A stretch of 64,000 nucleotides of DNA. Origin: CBDBLK01 sp965215445. GTDB taxonomy: Bacteria; Bdellovibrionota; Bacteriovoracia; Bacteriovoracales; Bacteriovoracaceae. The notes under the pieces are model-generated. The model made no database searches. It had not been told where the DNA came from and worked only from the letters and a program-made list of their open reading frames with translations. The position numbers and the translations under genes were made by a program. This document shows positions 51,212 through 60,523 of this stretch, in pieces (the first letter of the stretch is position 1; the number at the start of each line of letters is the position of its first letter). Where the stretch lies: contig CBDCDT010000002.1 of assembly GCA_965215445.1 (NCBI GenBank), forward strand, positions 2,108,001 through 2,172,000, given 5' to 3'.

Positions 51212-51661
51212 TCATTTCTGCTCTTTCTTGAAGTTAAGTGGTTCAACTTCTTCTGGAAGTTGATATGACTCAAGTAACTTAAAACAAGTATCGTCTCGGG
51301 GGTCTTTAGTTTGGGCAGAAGCAAGTCTTCGACCGCCCTTTTGGATAATTTGTTGGTTCTGGACTCGCTCCATCTTGTGAAAGTCTGGTTTCCTGAAATC
51401 AATTTTATTGAGCATTTGTTTGATGAATTTTTCGTATTTTTTATTCCACTTTTGTTTTCCCAATAAATAGTAAATGCATTTTTGTTGAGCGGCCAAGTTA
51501 GTTTTTTCTTTTTCCATTTTGTTAAAATTGTTATTTATTGTACCTCTCTGTTCTGGGCCTAATTGAGATGCCGTAAAATATCCAGCTATAAGTAAAACAA
51601 CTAAATTTAAAAAGTGATTGAGTAAAAATTGTGACCACTCTTGTTTTTGTTGTTCCGCCAT
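51212..51661 (-). CDS. Small membrane protein, third gene of unrecognised operon
   Basis: 149 residues with one N-terminal membrane segment (FLLNHFLNLVVLLIAGYFTASQ, about 12-33) and a basic helical body (KWNKKYEKFIKQMLNK, KMERVQNQQIIQKGG). Two cysteines. No family recognised. Stop and start of the neighbouring genes are 3 and 19 bases away, so it is co-transcribed. Confidence 0.5.
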   Translation of the reverse strand: MAEQQKQEWSQFLLNHFLNLVVLLIAGYFTASQLGPEQRGTINNNFNKMEKEKTNLAAQQKCIYYLLGKQKWNKKYEKFIKQMLNKIDFRKPDFHKMERVQNQQIIQKGGRRLASAQTKDPRDDTCFKLLESYQLPEEVEPLNFKKEQK

Positions 51662-51664
51662 TCT

Positions 51665-52009
51665 TTATCCTTTTTGAAATTCTTTCTCTGAAGGCCACTC
51701 TGTCCAGCGTCGTTTTTCAATATAACCTTTGTCCTGTAAATCTTTTTTCATTAGATCAAGAACTTTCAATTCCGTGTCTTCTAAACTATCAGGGCCTAAA
51801 GATGATTCTATTCGTTTTGTCATTTTATCTATCCAATCTAAAAACATTGCTTTTATATCGTCAGAATCAAATAATTCTTTTTCAATATAATTTTTCTCCA
51901 ACAAATCTGCTCTCATTTTTCCTAAAGTTCCAACAAGAAAAGGGGCATTTCCCCCATCCAATTTTTCTAGTTCTTTATTTATCAAATCTATAAAACATTT
52001 TTTAAGCAT
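51665..52009 (-). CDS. Small soluble helical protein, second gene of unrecognised operon
   Basis: 114 residues, mainly helical, with two similar halves of the type (K)xxLxxKxYIEK(R/E) (DLLEKNYIEKEL and DLQDKGYIEKRRW). No membrane segment. No family recognised. Follows the first gene by 24 bases and precedes the third by 3. Confidence 0.5.
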   Translation of the reverse strand: MLKKCFIDLINKELEKLDGGNAPFLVGTLGKMRADLLEKNYIEKELFDSDDIKAMFLDWIDKMTKRIESSLGPDSLEDTELKVLDLMKKDLQDKGYIEKRRWTEWPSEKEFQKG

Positions 52010-52033
52010 TTTCCCTCCTGTTATAACTGATGC

Positions 52034-52540
52034 TCAGTTAGCCGAATCCATAAAAGTCTCCATCGAATTATATTCTAACGCTTGTTTGAAAATTGCTTTT
52101 CTTTCACCTAATGAACTTGCCTCATGGATTTTCTCTACAGTAGCGTCAAATCTATTAGCAGGTAAATATATTGCTGATGCCATCCCAGAAGAGGTCTGAG
52201 GAATTGATCTAATAGCTTCTGCAATTTCTTCTTTTGAAGGCCTATCTTTCATCAATGCGGGAAATTCCTTTGCCGTAGATTCAAATTTTAAACTTTTAAT
52301 ATGCTCCTCAAGCAATTCAACAGCATAACGCAGTTTCGCAACTCCAGAATGTATTTCTTTTGCCTGTTCTTGAATTTTTAGAATTTCGTTTAATAAATCA
52401 TGGCCTTGATATACTGCTACCGTGGCTGCAATACTAAACAAAGGGCCGGGGCCAAATAGCCACTTAAAAAATTCAATAATTTTGTTTTTATTTTCTTTTT
52501 TTACATTTGAAAATTCTTCTGACTGTGAAAAATCGCTCAT
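52034..52540 (-). CDS. Membrane protein, first gene of unrecognised operon
   Basis: 168 residues. A charged N-terminus leads into one hydrophobic segment (FFKWLFGPGPLFSIAATVAVY, near residues 24-44), then a long helical stretch (LLNEILKIQEQAKEIHSG, LRYAVELLEEHIKSL) that looks like a coiled coil, and a soluble end. GGGAGG upstream of ATG 52540. No family recognised. A+T-rich, low in recognisable codon bias of the core genome. Confidence 0.5.
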   Translation of the reverse strand: MSDFSQSEEFSNVKKENKNKIIEFFKWLFGPGPLFSIAATVAVYQGHDLLNEILKIQEQAKEIHSGVAKLRYAVELLEEHIKSLKFESTAKEFPALMKDRPSKEEIAEAIRSIPQTSSGMASAIYLPANRFDATVEKIHEASSLGERKAIFKQALEYNSMETFMDSAN

Positions 52541-52644
52541 CTTTCCCTCCTAGGAATAGGACTCCCGTGAAAAGCGAAGCCCTGTTTAAAATTTGTTTTG
52601 GGACTCGTTTCCTTAATCGAGTAACGGCGGGAGCGGTCTGCTTT

Positions 52645-52824
52645 TTATTCGACGCTCCAGCGTCTGATCTCTTGGGGGGTGGCCGGTTCGGGCCGTTGTT
52701 TGCCGCATCTCAGGCAATAGAGATAATGCATTTTCATAACGCCATTAAAAACCACCGAAAAACGCTCATGCTTGCACTCAAGAATTTTTAATTCTTCTTC
52801 GCTTTTGTTTCTTTTCTCATTCAT
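52645..52824 (-). CDS. Small zinc-ribbon-like protein, copy 2
   Basis: 59 residues from ATG 52824 (GGTGAA upstream). ECKHERFSVVFNGVMKMHYL then CLRCGKQRPEPAT matches copy 1 at 48740 almost residue for residue. Putative single zinc site with two cysteine pairs. Lies at the far end of the 3.7-kb accessory segment; a terminator for the large lipoprotein gene sits just upstream. Confidence 0.65.
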   Translation of the reverse strand: MNEKRNKSEEELKILECKHERFSVVFNGVMKMHYLYCLRCGKQRPEPATPQEIRRWSVE

Positions 52825-52834
52825 ATTTTCACCC

Positions 52835-52864
52835 AAAAAAAGCACCCCCGATGGGGGGTGCTTT
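52835..52864 (-). terminator. Rho-independent terminator for the 1579-residue gene
   Basis: On the minus strand AAAGCACCCCC, a 4-base loop, GGGGGTGCTTT and then four more T: an 11-bp stem ending in seven T. It lies 49 bases after the large gene's stop and before the small zinc-ribbon gene. Confidence 0.88.
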
Positions 52865-52912
52865 GTCTATATTGCCCAAACAAGCAGAGGGTACGGGGCA
52901 AAAATCAACTCA

Positions 52913-55900
52913 TCATTGAATCGTAATCTCGGCAATCTCAACGCCGACCACGTCAGCGAATCCATCGGCCGATGCAGTAGCAGTGATTTTACATTTATCA
53001 CCAGTATTCACACTGGCACCATTAGCTGTCACCTCACCCGTTACAGAATTAATGGTACAGACGGAGGTATCACCATCGTAAGTGCCGTCCGCTCCATCAT
53101 CACTATCCACCTGCCAGTTGCTAAAAGTGACAGTTATGCTATTATGATCAGCGCCCGCAGTACTACTTGGAGAAACTGCGCCGTTAGCGGCCGGATTAGT
53201 GTAAGTCGGTGGAGTACCTCCACTGGTAGTGAAATCCAATGTTCCCAAGGTAGTAGTAATACCCGCAGTATCCGAGATATTTACCCAAGTTGATTCAGCG
53301 TACTTGTTGGCCACGGCGACCCATTGGGCGTGAACCCAACATTGTCCGGCAGTGCTTCCCAGTGCTCTCACAACACCATTTGCATCAATCTGACAGACAG
53401 TTGAAGTCGTACAGGAAGCAGCGTCTTGAGCATCACAAACCCGGTAGGCTATCGCTCCTCCTCCCGGCGCAGTGTTGGTAATGGGGTTGGGAGAGCTTGC
53501 TGCATTTCCAGTTATGGCATCGGTAGAGTAAGCGTCGGTTGCGGTCAGGGTCTGAGTTCCGATAAGGACGGTCAGTTCGATACTCTCGACATCGAGGTAG
53601 GACAGGTATCCTGGGGTTATGTTTCCGCCAGTTTGTGTAAATCCCACCACTCCGACTTCACAAATATCACCCACCTCAGCGTCGGCCCCGACTGTAATTT
53701 TTCCGTGATCGGGGTGTTGGTCATCAACAACGCCATCACTATTAGCTTCGTAGAGAGGACGCTCCACGGATAATGCACAAACATTGTCTGTAGCAACTCC
53801 ACCTCGCAAACCTTGAACACGGTATTGCCAAAAAACACCTACGCTATTTTGATCGGTGGTGGGAAGTGCGGTGGGGTCACTGGAGGTCGCGCGGCCGATC
53901 TGCAAATCGCTCGGAGCATAGGCCAGAGTGGGAACGCTATTCAAGATCAGCGCTCTGGCGGGCAAGATATTGATGGTGGCCAATTCTGTCCAAGGAGAGG
54001 CGTTGTAATCGTCATTATTGCTGTAGCGAACCTGGATGACACAACTTCCTTGGAGAAGGCCTGCAACCAATCCGGCAGTGGGGATGACTTCACAGTGTCG
54101 CTCGCCGGACTTGACGCCGTATTCGTAAGTACCCCCGCCGGTAGGTGGCGCGGGTGGAATTAGTGGGTTGTTGCTCGTTCGCAAGTCTATGGACGATCCT
54201 ACTCTCACCGAGGGGTTGAAGCCGTAGGGTTCCTCCCAAGCGGTGGGTGCGGTCTGGTCAGCGGCGGCAATTTCGATACCGTCGGCACCTGCAATGCTGG
54301 CCCAGTTTGAAGGAGCATAGTGATCGTTTCCGCTCCAGCGCGCTTGAACCTGGCAAGTACCGCCTCCTACACCCGTCACGCGACCGGCATTGAGTCCATC
54401 CAATGGGGCCACGGTACAAATATTGACGTCTGTCGTGCGCACCTCTAAATTCCCCTGTCCGCTGGCAGTAAAGGCACTGGTCAGGTCAGCGGTTTCCCCG
54501 ACTCTGATGCTGGTGGCGGAGTAGAGGTTGGTAGCGGCAAGTTCCGCCTGGGCCAGGTGAGCGATGTACACTGCAACGACTCTCTCACCAGTTCTGGAAC
54601 CGGTGGTGGCAGTCAGTTTGATTTGGCAAGTTCCGGCGGTAAGGATGGTCAAAGCACCACCATCGGCGGTCACCGTACAAACGGAGGAAGTTTCGCTTGA
54701 AAAAACCTGAGTTGTCGTATCATCGTCGTGAGAGAGAGTCACCGTCTCCAGCGTCGGGGTTTCGTCTCCCCAGGTAATGCTGCTGGGATTGTATCCGCTC
54801 CACTCAAAGGTTAAATCAGTGGCCACAGCGGCGGTGACAACAATATCCAGATCAACCTGAGCACTATCGGTGATTTCCAAATCGTTGTAATCGGTCTTGG
54901 TTACCGTGGCCTTGACCCTACAGGTTCCCGCAGTGCTAAAATCCTTTAATGTACGCAGCGCCACCGGGTCGCCGGTATCGAAAGCACATCCAGTGCTTCC
55001 ATCAGTGTCCACGGCGTAAGTGACATCGGCGTCGGAATGTTCTCCCAAATCCACCGGATCGAGAGTCAGTTCATCTCCCACTTTGGCAGTTTTTTGCGAC
55101 AGCGACCAAGTGATCCCGGTCATTGCTCCGTTGGCAATAGTAATACCGCCACCTGAAATATTGACCCAATCGGTTTCGTTAAAGCGGTTGGCCACGGCGA
55201 CAAAGCGGGCGTGAATAAAACAGTCGCCGGCCACTTCAAGACCTGTTACTTCACCTTCATCGCTCACGCTACAGGCAGTGGCCTCGGCCCCACTGTCGGG
55301 GTCGGCATCATCCCAAGCGCGAAGTTCTAAATCACCACCCATATTCATATTGCCAGGAAGGGGCCAGCAAGGGCCAGCACTGGTGGCATCCAGCTGCACA
55401 GAATTTGCACCACTACAACTTGCACCACTATTATTCGCATAAACATCTCCACTGTTTGCAGGCATGGGGGGAGGCTGATCTCCTACGATAATGGTAATGG
55501 TCGCCACTTCCGCCCAAGGCGAGGGGGAGGTGTCTTCGTCGCCAAGGTATTGCGCTTCAATTACGCAACCACCGTTGGTATTGACTCCGGTGACCACACC
55601 TGTACTGTGGTGTACTGTACAGCCTTCGCTTCCGGCCTGAACCCGATAGTCCAATGCCCCGGTTCCGGAGCTGGTGGGAGTGCTGGGAGGATTGGAACGC
55701 GCACCAACTTCTACTTCGGGAGCAGCGCCGTAGGGATCGCTCCAGCCACTGGGGGCGGTTTGCGTTCCGGCGGCGGCGGTCAAAACCAAATCCACGGGGT
55801 CGGAATCGACATCGGTTCTGCCGGGGGCCTGCAAAGTGGCGGTAATCCGGCATATATCTCCGGTGGAAGCACCACTTTCCGCAGTGACGGTTCCGTGTTC

Positions 55901-57652
55901 ATCGACTGAGCAAACATCGGCCTTGTCGGTGGTATCACCAGAGTCTCTTCCCAAGGCAGTATAAACGATGCTGGCCACTCCGGCACTGCTGGTGGGAGCA
56001 GCGTAGATGGCGAGTTCCCCGCCAACGCGCAAACTTCCCCGGTATTGCATCTGTTGTTCCACAGTTTGGGCCGCCGCAGTGGGGGTGACTGTAAAGGTTT
56101 CAGAAAAATCGGAGTAACCACGAAGAGAGACAGTTACAGTGACGACACATTCAGAATTATCGTGAAAGGAAAGCTCTTCGGAACCAGAGGTGTCATCCCA
56201 GCGACAACTGCCCGAAGTGGTGATTTCCGTAGCATTGGCGACCGGATCGGCAACGGGGGCATTGCCCGAAGTTCCCGAGCCAAAATCTATATCCGTACCC
56301 ACAACGGCGCCGGTAGTGTTGCTGCTCCAATTCGTCCAGGTGATGCTGGTGAAGCCTTCGAGATCATCTACAGTGACGGTTTGTCTAATCCGCACATCCA
56401 AAAAGCCATCCGCCGAAGCATCCAATTGAATCTCACATTCTCCCGGGGTCACGGCGGTAACCATGCCGTTTTGATCGTTGACTGTACAAATAGGAGCGGT
56501 CAAAGAAATATAGCGATAACTGGGTGAGGCCACCGGAGCGGTAATTGACTCCACCCACCCTGCAGAAACTTCTTCAGGATAAAAACCAGTGGGGCTGGGG
56601 GTACCGTATCCCGCCCAATCAGTGGTGTTGGCCTCAACTACTTCCATCTCAACGACAAAAACCCGATCGACAAAACCTTCCGCTACGACAGTGGCCCTGA
56701 TTTTACAGGTTCCGGTGTTTGCAGCGTCGGGAGTCATTTGCCCGCTATTGGCATCCACCGTACAAACCTCCAAATCGTTTGCGTCGATAGCACCGTCACC
56801 GTTGGTGTCGGTTTGAACCACTTCAAAAGCGATTTCCGTACCCATTCCGGGGGAATCAACAAATTCCAGAGCCTCCAGAGCGCCATCACTCCCCAATATT
56901 TGAGCATTATTAATGTTTTCACTTTCATATCCCGCCCAGGTGGTTTGTTGCATTTCCGTAATCAATTCTTCCACGGGAATATCCTGTCCTTGATCGTCTT
57001 GCCTGGGGGCACTCAAACAACGGCCGCGGCCATCTGCCGTATTGATCCGGCAAATAGTTTTTTCCTGATCGTCATCATCGCCGTTAACCGTGATCGCCCA
57101 GTTGTCGGAACACGATAGTGCTTTGTCTCCGTTATAAAGGTTGGCCTCGCAGGTGAAATCGTCTCCCACGGAATCGCTGATGGTTTCAAAGACGGCGTTG
57201 CAATTGAATTGCCTGACTCCGTCCACATAACAGGTCAACACATCGGAGAAGCTATCCACTCCTTCGTACCCCACCACTTCGTCGCTGCCAGTAAGGGGAG
57301 TGGTGGAAGTAGTGGAAGGAGGAAGGCCGTCGTCTTCCAAGTCCATACAGACTTTAATTTCCTGGCCGTCATGCTCTTCTTCGCGGCAAACTTCCTGATC
57401 TTCCGGGTCTGCGTCGCTACCGTCATAGCTGATGACAACCCCGTCATCAAAGGCCAAAACCCTCACCGTTTCGGTAATCCTGTTTTCGATTTCAGGGGTG
57501 ATACTACCCCCTCCGGCACTATTCCAAGGATTTTCGACCGCTGCTGGTGCTGGTTTGGATTTTTTCTTGGAACAAGAATTAAAGGAGAGCAGAACGGCAA
57601 AAGAAATGAGAACGACAGATAAAAAGCGAGTGAAAGTTTGACGTGCGAGCAT
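52913..57652 (-). CDS. Giant lipoprotein with repeated Ig-like modules
   Basis: 1579 residues; lipobox SFNSC (Cys27) followed by KKKSKPAPAA. Apart from an N-terminal acidic part rich in DD and CxxE motifs, the rest is a series of beta-sandwich modules of about 100 residues, each with a tryptophan near the start (TWAGYE, TWTNWSS, GWSDPYG, EWSGYNP, AWEEPYG) and paired cysteines of the form (I/V)CxVxxxxGxVT and AGTCxIxA. Pattern fits surface Ig-like/Big-type stalk proteins. No enzymatic motif. Probably a surface adhesin or scaffold anchored in the outer membrane. Confidence 0.7.
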   Translation of the reverse strand: MLARQTFTRFLSVVLISFAVLLSFNSCSKKKSKPAPAAVENPWNSAGGGSITPEIENRITETVRVLAFDDGVVISYDGSDADPEDQEVCREEEHDGQEIKVCMDLEDDGLPPSTTSTTPLTGSDEVVGYEGVDSFSDVLTCYVDGVRQFNCNAVFETISDSVGDDFTCEANLYNGDKALSCSDNWAITVNGDDDDQEKTICRINTADGRGRCLSAPRQDDQGQDIPVEELITEMQQTTWAGYESENINNAQILGSDGALEALEFVDSPGMGTEIAFEVVQTDTNGDGAIDANDLEVCTVDANSGQMTPDAANTGTCKIRATVVAEGFVDRVFVVEMEVVEANTTDWAGYGTPSPTGFYPEEVSAGWVESITAPVASPSYRYISLTAPICTVNDQNGMVTAVTPGECEIQLDASADGFLDVRIRQTVTVDDLEGFTSITWTNWSSNTTGAVVGTDIDFGSGTSGNAPVADPVANATEITTSGSCRWDDTSGSEELSFHDNSECVVTVTVSLRGYSDFSETFTVTPTAAAQTVEQQMQYRGSLRVGGELAIYAAPTSSAGVASIVYTALGRDSGDTTDKADVCSVDEHGTVTAESGASTGDICRITATLQAPGRTDVDSDPVDLVLTAAAGTQTAPSGWSDPYGAAPEVEVGARSNPPSTPTSSGTGALDYRVQAGSEGCTVHHSTGVVTGVNTNGGCVIEAQYLGDEDTSPSPWAEVATITIIVGDQPPPMPANSGDVYANNSGASCSGANSVQLDATSAGPCWPLPGNMNMGGDLELRAWDDADPDSGAEATACSVSDEGEVTGLEVAGDCFIHARFVAVANRFNETDWVNISGGGITIANGAMTGITWSLSQKTAKVGDELTLDPVDLGEHSDADVTYAVDTDGSTGCAFDTGDPVALRTLKDFSTAGTCRVKATVTKTDYNDLEITDSAQVDLDIVVTAAVATDLTFEWSGYNPSSITWGDETPTLETVTLSHDDDTTTQVFSSETSSVCTVTADGGALTILTAGTCQIKLTATTGSRTGERVVAVYIAHLAQAELAATNLYSATSIRVGETADLTSAFTASGQGNLEVRTTDVNICTVAPLDGLNAGRVTGVGGGTCQVQARWSGNDHYAPSNWASIAGADGIEIAAADQTAPTAWEEPYGFNPSVRVGSSIDLRTSNNPLIPPAPPTGGGTYEYGVKSGERHCEVIPTAGLVAGLLQGSCVIQVRYSNNDDYNASPWTELATINILPARALILNSVPTLAYAPSDLQIGRATSSDPTALPTTDQNSVGVFWQYRVQGLRGGVATDNVCALSVERPLYEANSDGVVDDQHPDHGKITVGADAEVGDICEVGVVGFTQTGGNITPGYLSYLDVESIELTVLIGTQTLTATDAYSTDAITGNAASSPNPITNTAPGGGAIAYRVCDAQDAASCTTSTVCQIDANGVVRALGSTAGQCWVHAQWVAVANKYAESTWVNISDTAGITTTLGTLDFTTSGGTPPTYTNPAANGAVSPSSTAGADHNSITVTFSNWQVDSDDGADGTYDGDTSVCTINSVTGEVTANGASVNTGDKCKITATASADGFADVVGVEIAEITIQ

Positions 57653-57777
57653 TAGATCATCCTTGGTTTAAGGCCCAAAAAATTTATAGACCTTATAAGG
57701 ATATTTTATTTTTCTTAAAAAAGTTTAGATTTTTTTACTAATGTAATATTTTGTAAGAAATAGCCGAAGAGAAATAC

Positions 57778-59790
57778 TTATCTCTTCTTTGTCTTTTTGG
57801 TTTTTTTCTTGCGTGTAGTGGAAGCAGAGACTGAAGAATGGGAATCCTCGGCCATCAGAAGTTTTTTGCGGGGAGTGGAATCCTTGCCAAAGCAAACCTG
57901 TAAAATGTTTTGGGCGTCTTTGGGTTTTTCCACCACAATTTTGGTGTAGTCTCCCCGATCCATGACGTGTTTCCACGCCTCCGGCCCCATTTCGCCAAGG
58001 CCTTTGTTTCGGTGAATGACCTTGATGGTGACGGATTTTTTGCGCTTAAATTCTTCGAGTTCGCGCTCGCTTTCCATAAACAGCGTTTCCCGGCCGGTTT
58101 CCACTTCAAACAAAGGGGCCTTGGCAATTTGAATCGCGCCCTGCTCGAAGAGTTCCGGCCAGTAGGTATAAAAAAAGTTGGTCAAAAGTGTATTGATGTG
58201 GCCGCCGTCTACGTCGGAGTCGGATAAAAAGACGATCTTGGAGTAGCGCAGGCGCGACCAGTCCACTTTTTCTCCCAAAACCAGTCCGGTGGAGGCCATG
58301 ATGTCGGAAAATTCCTGGTTGGCGAGAACGTCTTTAAGATTGCTCTGGGTGACATTCATGGGTTTGCCCTTGAGGGCGATGCCCCCTTGGTAGAGTTTAT
58401 TGCGTGCCGAGCGCAGCCCGCCGATGGCGGAATCCCCCTCGCAAATAAACAGGGTGCATTTTTCGCGCTCGCGGCGTTCGTTGGCGTCCAACAATTTTTC
58501 CACTCGCTGCTTTTTTTGTTTGCGCCCCTTTTTGCTGGCCTCCTTGAACATTTGAAATTTGTGGCGATTGCGGGCGCGGTCCATCACCACTTCGAGTAAA
58601 TCTTTGCGCTTGCGCAGAAATTTTTCCACCGCCTTGACGGTCACCTGTTCGATGGCCTTTTCCAATTGAAGGTCGCGCACCAGTTTGCGTTTGGTCTGGG
58701 ATTCAAAACGCGGGTTGGGCATGGTCACTCCCACCACAAAAGTGGTGCCCATTAAAATGTCGTTGTCGATCAAATTCAATTTTTCTTTTTTGGCCAGGCG
58801 TTCGAGTTTGTCCTTGAAGGCGTTGATAAACAGGCGCTTGAAACGGTCTTGGTGAAAACCGCCATCAAAGGTAGGGGTCGAATTGGCAAAGCCGACAAAT
58901 TTTTCCCGCTCCTCGCTGGCGGGGTCAAAACACAGGGAAAGGTGCAGGTTGATGCGGCCCTTGACCTTTTTGCCCTTGGAATTGTTGGATTGGTAGACCA
59001 CCTCTTCATCCAAAATACTATAGGCCCGCTCCCGGTCAATTCTTTGCGCCAGTTCAAGCAGGCCCTTTTTAAAGTGGTATTTTTCCTTATTAAAGGAAAA
59101 GCGCAGCCCCGGGTTGTTGTAGGCCAGGTCGATAATCCGCTTGCGCAAAATATTTTCGTCCACCAGGTTGTCCTTGTAGACTTCGGTAGCGAGGGAAAAC
59201 TCAACTTTGACTCCCGAGTGGCCTTTAAATTCCTTTTTCTTGCCCTGAACGATTTTGAGAGCGCCGTCTTTAAAGGTAGTGGTCTGCTGGCGACGGGAAT
59301 TGTAGTGTTTGATCGTCACTTTAAAGAGGTCGGAAGTCAGGCAGGTGGCCGCCGCCCCCAGCCCGTTTTGCCCCAATGTGCGGTAGAGAAATCCCTTTTC
59401 ATCAACTTCCTCGTCGCGGAACTTGGAACCCGTGCGAAATTCGGAATAGACCGATTTCACTTTGTCCAAAGGCATGCCAATGCCGTTGTCCTCCACCACC
59501 ACCGTGCGCCGGTCTTCGCTCAAAGAGCAATGGACGTGGGTGACGTGCCCGCGATAATACTCGTCCACACAATTGTCCAGAATTTCCTCGATCGCTTTGG
59601 ATTTGGCCTGGTGAAATTGAATGGTTTGAAAGGAAAGGCCCTCGCGGGTGTAGACGTAGGTTTCCAAATCTTCCACGTCGTTGGAACCAAAAACCAGGGT
59701 AACGCGGTTGCGGCAATGCCAGCGCTGATCTTTGCTTTCAATCACCGCATCTTTGACTCTGCCGCGGCGTTTGACCGATTCAATGGACAC
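57778..59790 (-). CDS. Divergent type IIA topoisomerase B subunit (GyrB/ParE-like)
   Basis: 670 residues from GTG 59790 (AGGGGG eight bases upstream; a TTG at 59796 is too close). GHKL ATPase: EEILDNCVDEY, VEDNGIGMP, and LGQNGLGAAATCL in place of the usual GGLHGVG loop. TOPRIM: CEGDSAIGG (usually EGDSAGG) and SDSDVDGGHI (usually DADVDGAHI). Catalytic acidic residues are kept. The C-terminus is a basic Lys/Thr tail (RKKKTKKTKKR). No gene for the A subunit is near. Possibly a second or unusual topoisomerase IV subunit. Confidence 0.8.
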   Translation of the reverse strand: MSIESVKRRGRVKDAVIESKDQRWHCRNRVTLVFGSNDVEDLETYVYTREGLSFQTIQFHQAKSKAIEEILDNCVDEYYRGHVTHVHCSLSEDRRTVVVEDNGIGMPLDKVKSVYSEFRTGSKFRDEEVDEKGFLYRTLGQNGLGAAATCLTSDLFKVTIKHYNSRRQQTTTFKDGALKIVQGKKKEFKGHSGVKVEFSLATEVYKDNLVDENILRKRIIDLAYNNPGLRFSFNKEKYHFKKGLLELAQRIDRERAYSILDEEVVYQSNNSKGKKVKGRINLHLSLCFDPASEEREKFVGFANSTPTFDGGFHQDRFKRLFINAFKDKLERLAKKEKLNLIDNDILMGTTFVVGVTMPNPRFESQTKRKLVRDLQLEKAIEQVTVKAVEKFLRKRKDLLEVVMDRARNRHKFQMFKEASKKGRKQKKQRVEKLLDANERREREKCTLFICEGDSAIGGLRSARNKLYQGGIALKGKPMNVTQSNLKDVLANQEFSDIMASTGLVLGEKVDWSRLRYSKIVFLSDSDVDGGHINTLLTNFFYTYWPELFEQGAIQIAKAPLFEVETGRETLFMESERELEEFKRKKSVTIKVIHRNKGLGEMGPEAWKHVMDRGDYTKIVVEKPKDAQNILQVCFGKDSTPRKKLLMAEDSHSSVSASTTRKKKTKKTKKR

Positions 59791-59850
59791 TCTCAATCCC
59801 CCTTTCTACAATATATTGTAACAGTAACAAAACTTGGACATAACGTGCAA

Positions 59851-60462
59851 ATGATTATTTGGCTTTTTCTCTCCACTTCCGCGCAGGCCTTTTACCCGGG
59901 CCTCGACTCAAGCAGCGATGCTCCCCTTGCCCATTTTGATTCCTGGCCAAAAAAAATCCGCCGCCACATTTTTGAAAAAGGCCCCCACGCCCACGCCGAT
60001 ATTAAAAATCTTACAGGCGTGCGCCAGTCTTTGGATTATCAAATTACCGGACTCCACGAAAAATCCTGTCGCGTGGGCCTTTCCCGCATCTCTCAATACG
60101 CGCGCTACAAGGAGTGGGTTTCCCTTATTAAGGAGAGCCGCTATTCGCCCGAGCAGGAAGTTTTTTTTCGCCTCAAACACAGCTTGCTTCCCTTTAGTAT
60201 GATTTTGCGCTTCAAACTGCCCCCGATAAGAGAGGCGGGCGACTATCCCTTTCGCTTTGAAGACGGTTTCTTGCAAGGCCTGATCGGACAAATTGGCGTG
60301 CGGGAAAAACGGGTGGCGGGCATGGCGCGCTGTCTGATTTCTCTCAAGGCCAATTGGCAAGGCCCTCACTCGGGCATTCCCTCGATCGCCTTTGCCTTTT
60401 TTGCGCGCGCTTTGGGAATTTTAACTATAGAAAAATTATTTAAAATTTCCCGCACCCGTTAA
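59851..60462 (+). CDS. Hypothetical exported protein
   Basis: 203 residues from ATG 59851 (GTG 59845 also in frame). A short signal-like N-terminus (MIIWLFLSTSAQA) precedes a soluble basic protein with FYPGLDSSSDAPL, GVRQSLDYQITGLHEKSC and a late PSIAFAFFARALGI segment. The reading frame stays open for 1000 bases upstream only as an antisense shadow of the topoisomerase gene. No family recognised. Divergent from the topoisomerase by 60 bases. Confidence 0.55.
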   Translation: MIIWLFLSTSAQAFYPGLDSSSDAPLAHFDSWPKKIRRHIFEKGPHAHADIKNLTGVRQSLDYQITGLHEKSCRVGLSRISQYARYKEWVSLIKESRYSPEQEVFFRLKHSLLPFSMILRFKLPPIREAGDYPFRFEDGFLQGLIGQIGVREKRVAGMARCLISLKANWQGPHSGIPSIAFAFFARALGILTIEKLFKISRTR

Positions 60463-60523
60463 ATTGATGACTTTTCACAAGCTCTGACCTAGAATGCCCA
60501 CTTACGCAAACATGGGATAAGCT

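Noticed and set aside
57691..57700. CCTTATAAGG palindrome between the topoisomerase and giant lipoprotein genes
   Set aside because: Ten-base palindromes of A+T-rich sequence are expected by chance; no flanking promoter or terminator signal supports it.
58849..59850. Long open plus-strand extension upstream of the exported protein at 59851
   Set aside because: It is antisense to the topoisomerase gene and has no family features; the open frame is a codon-bias shadow.
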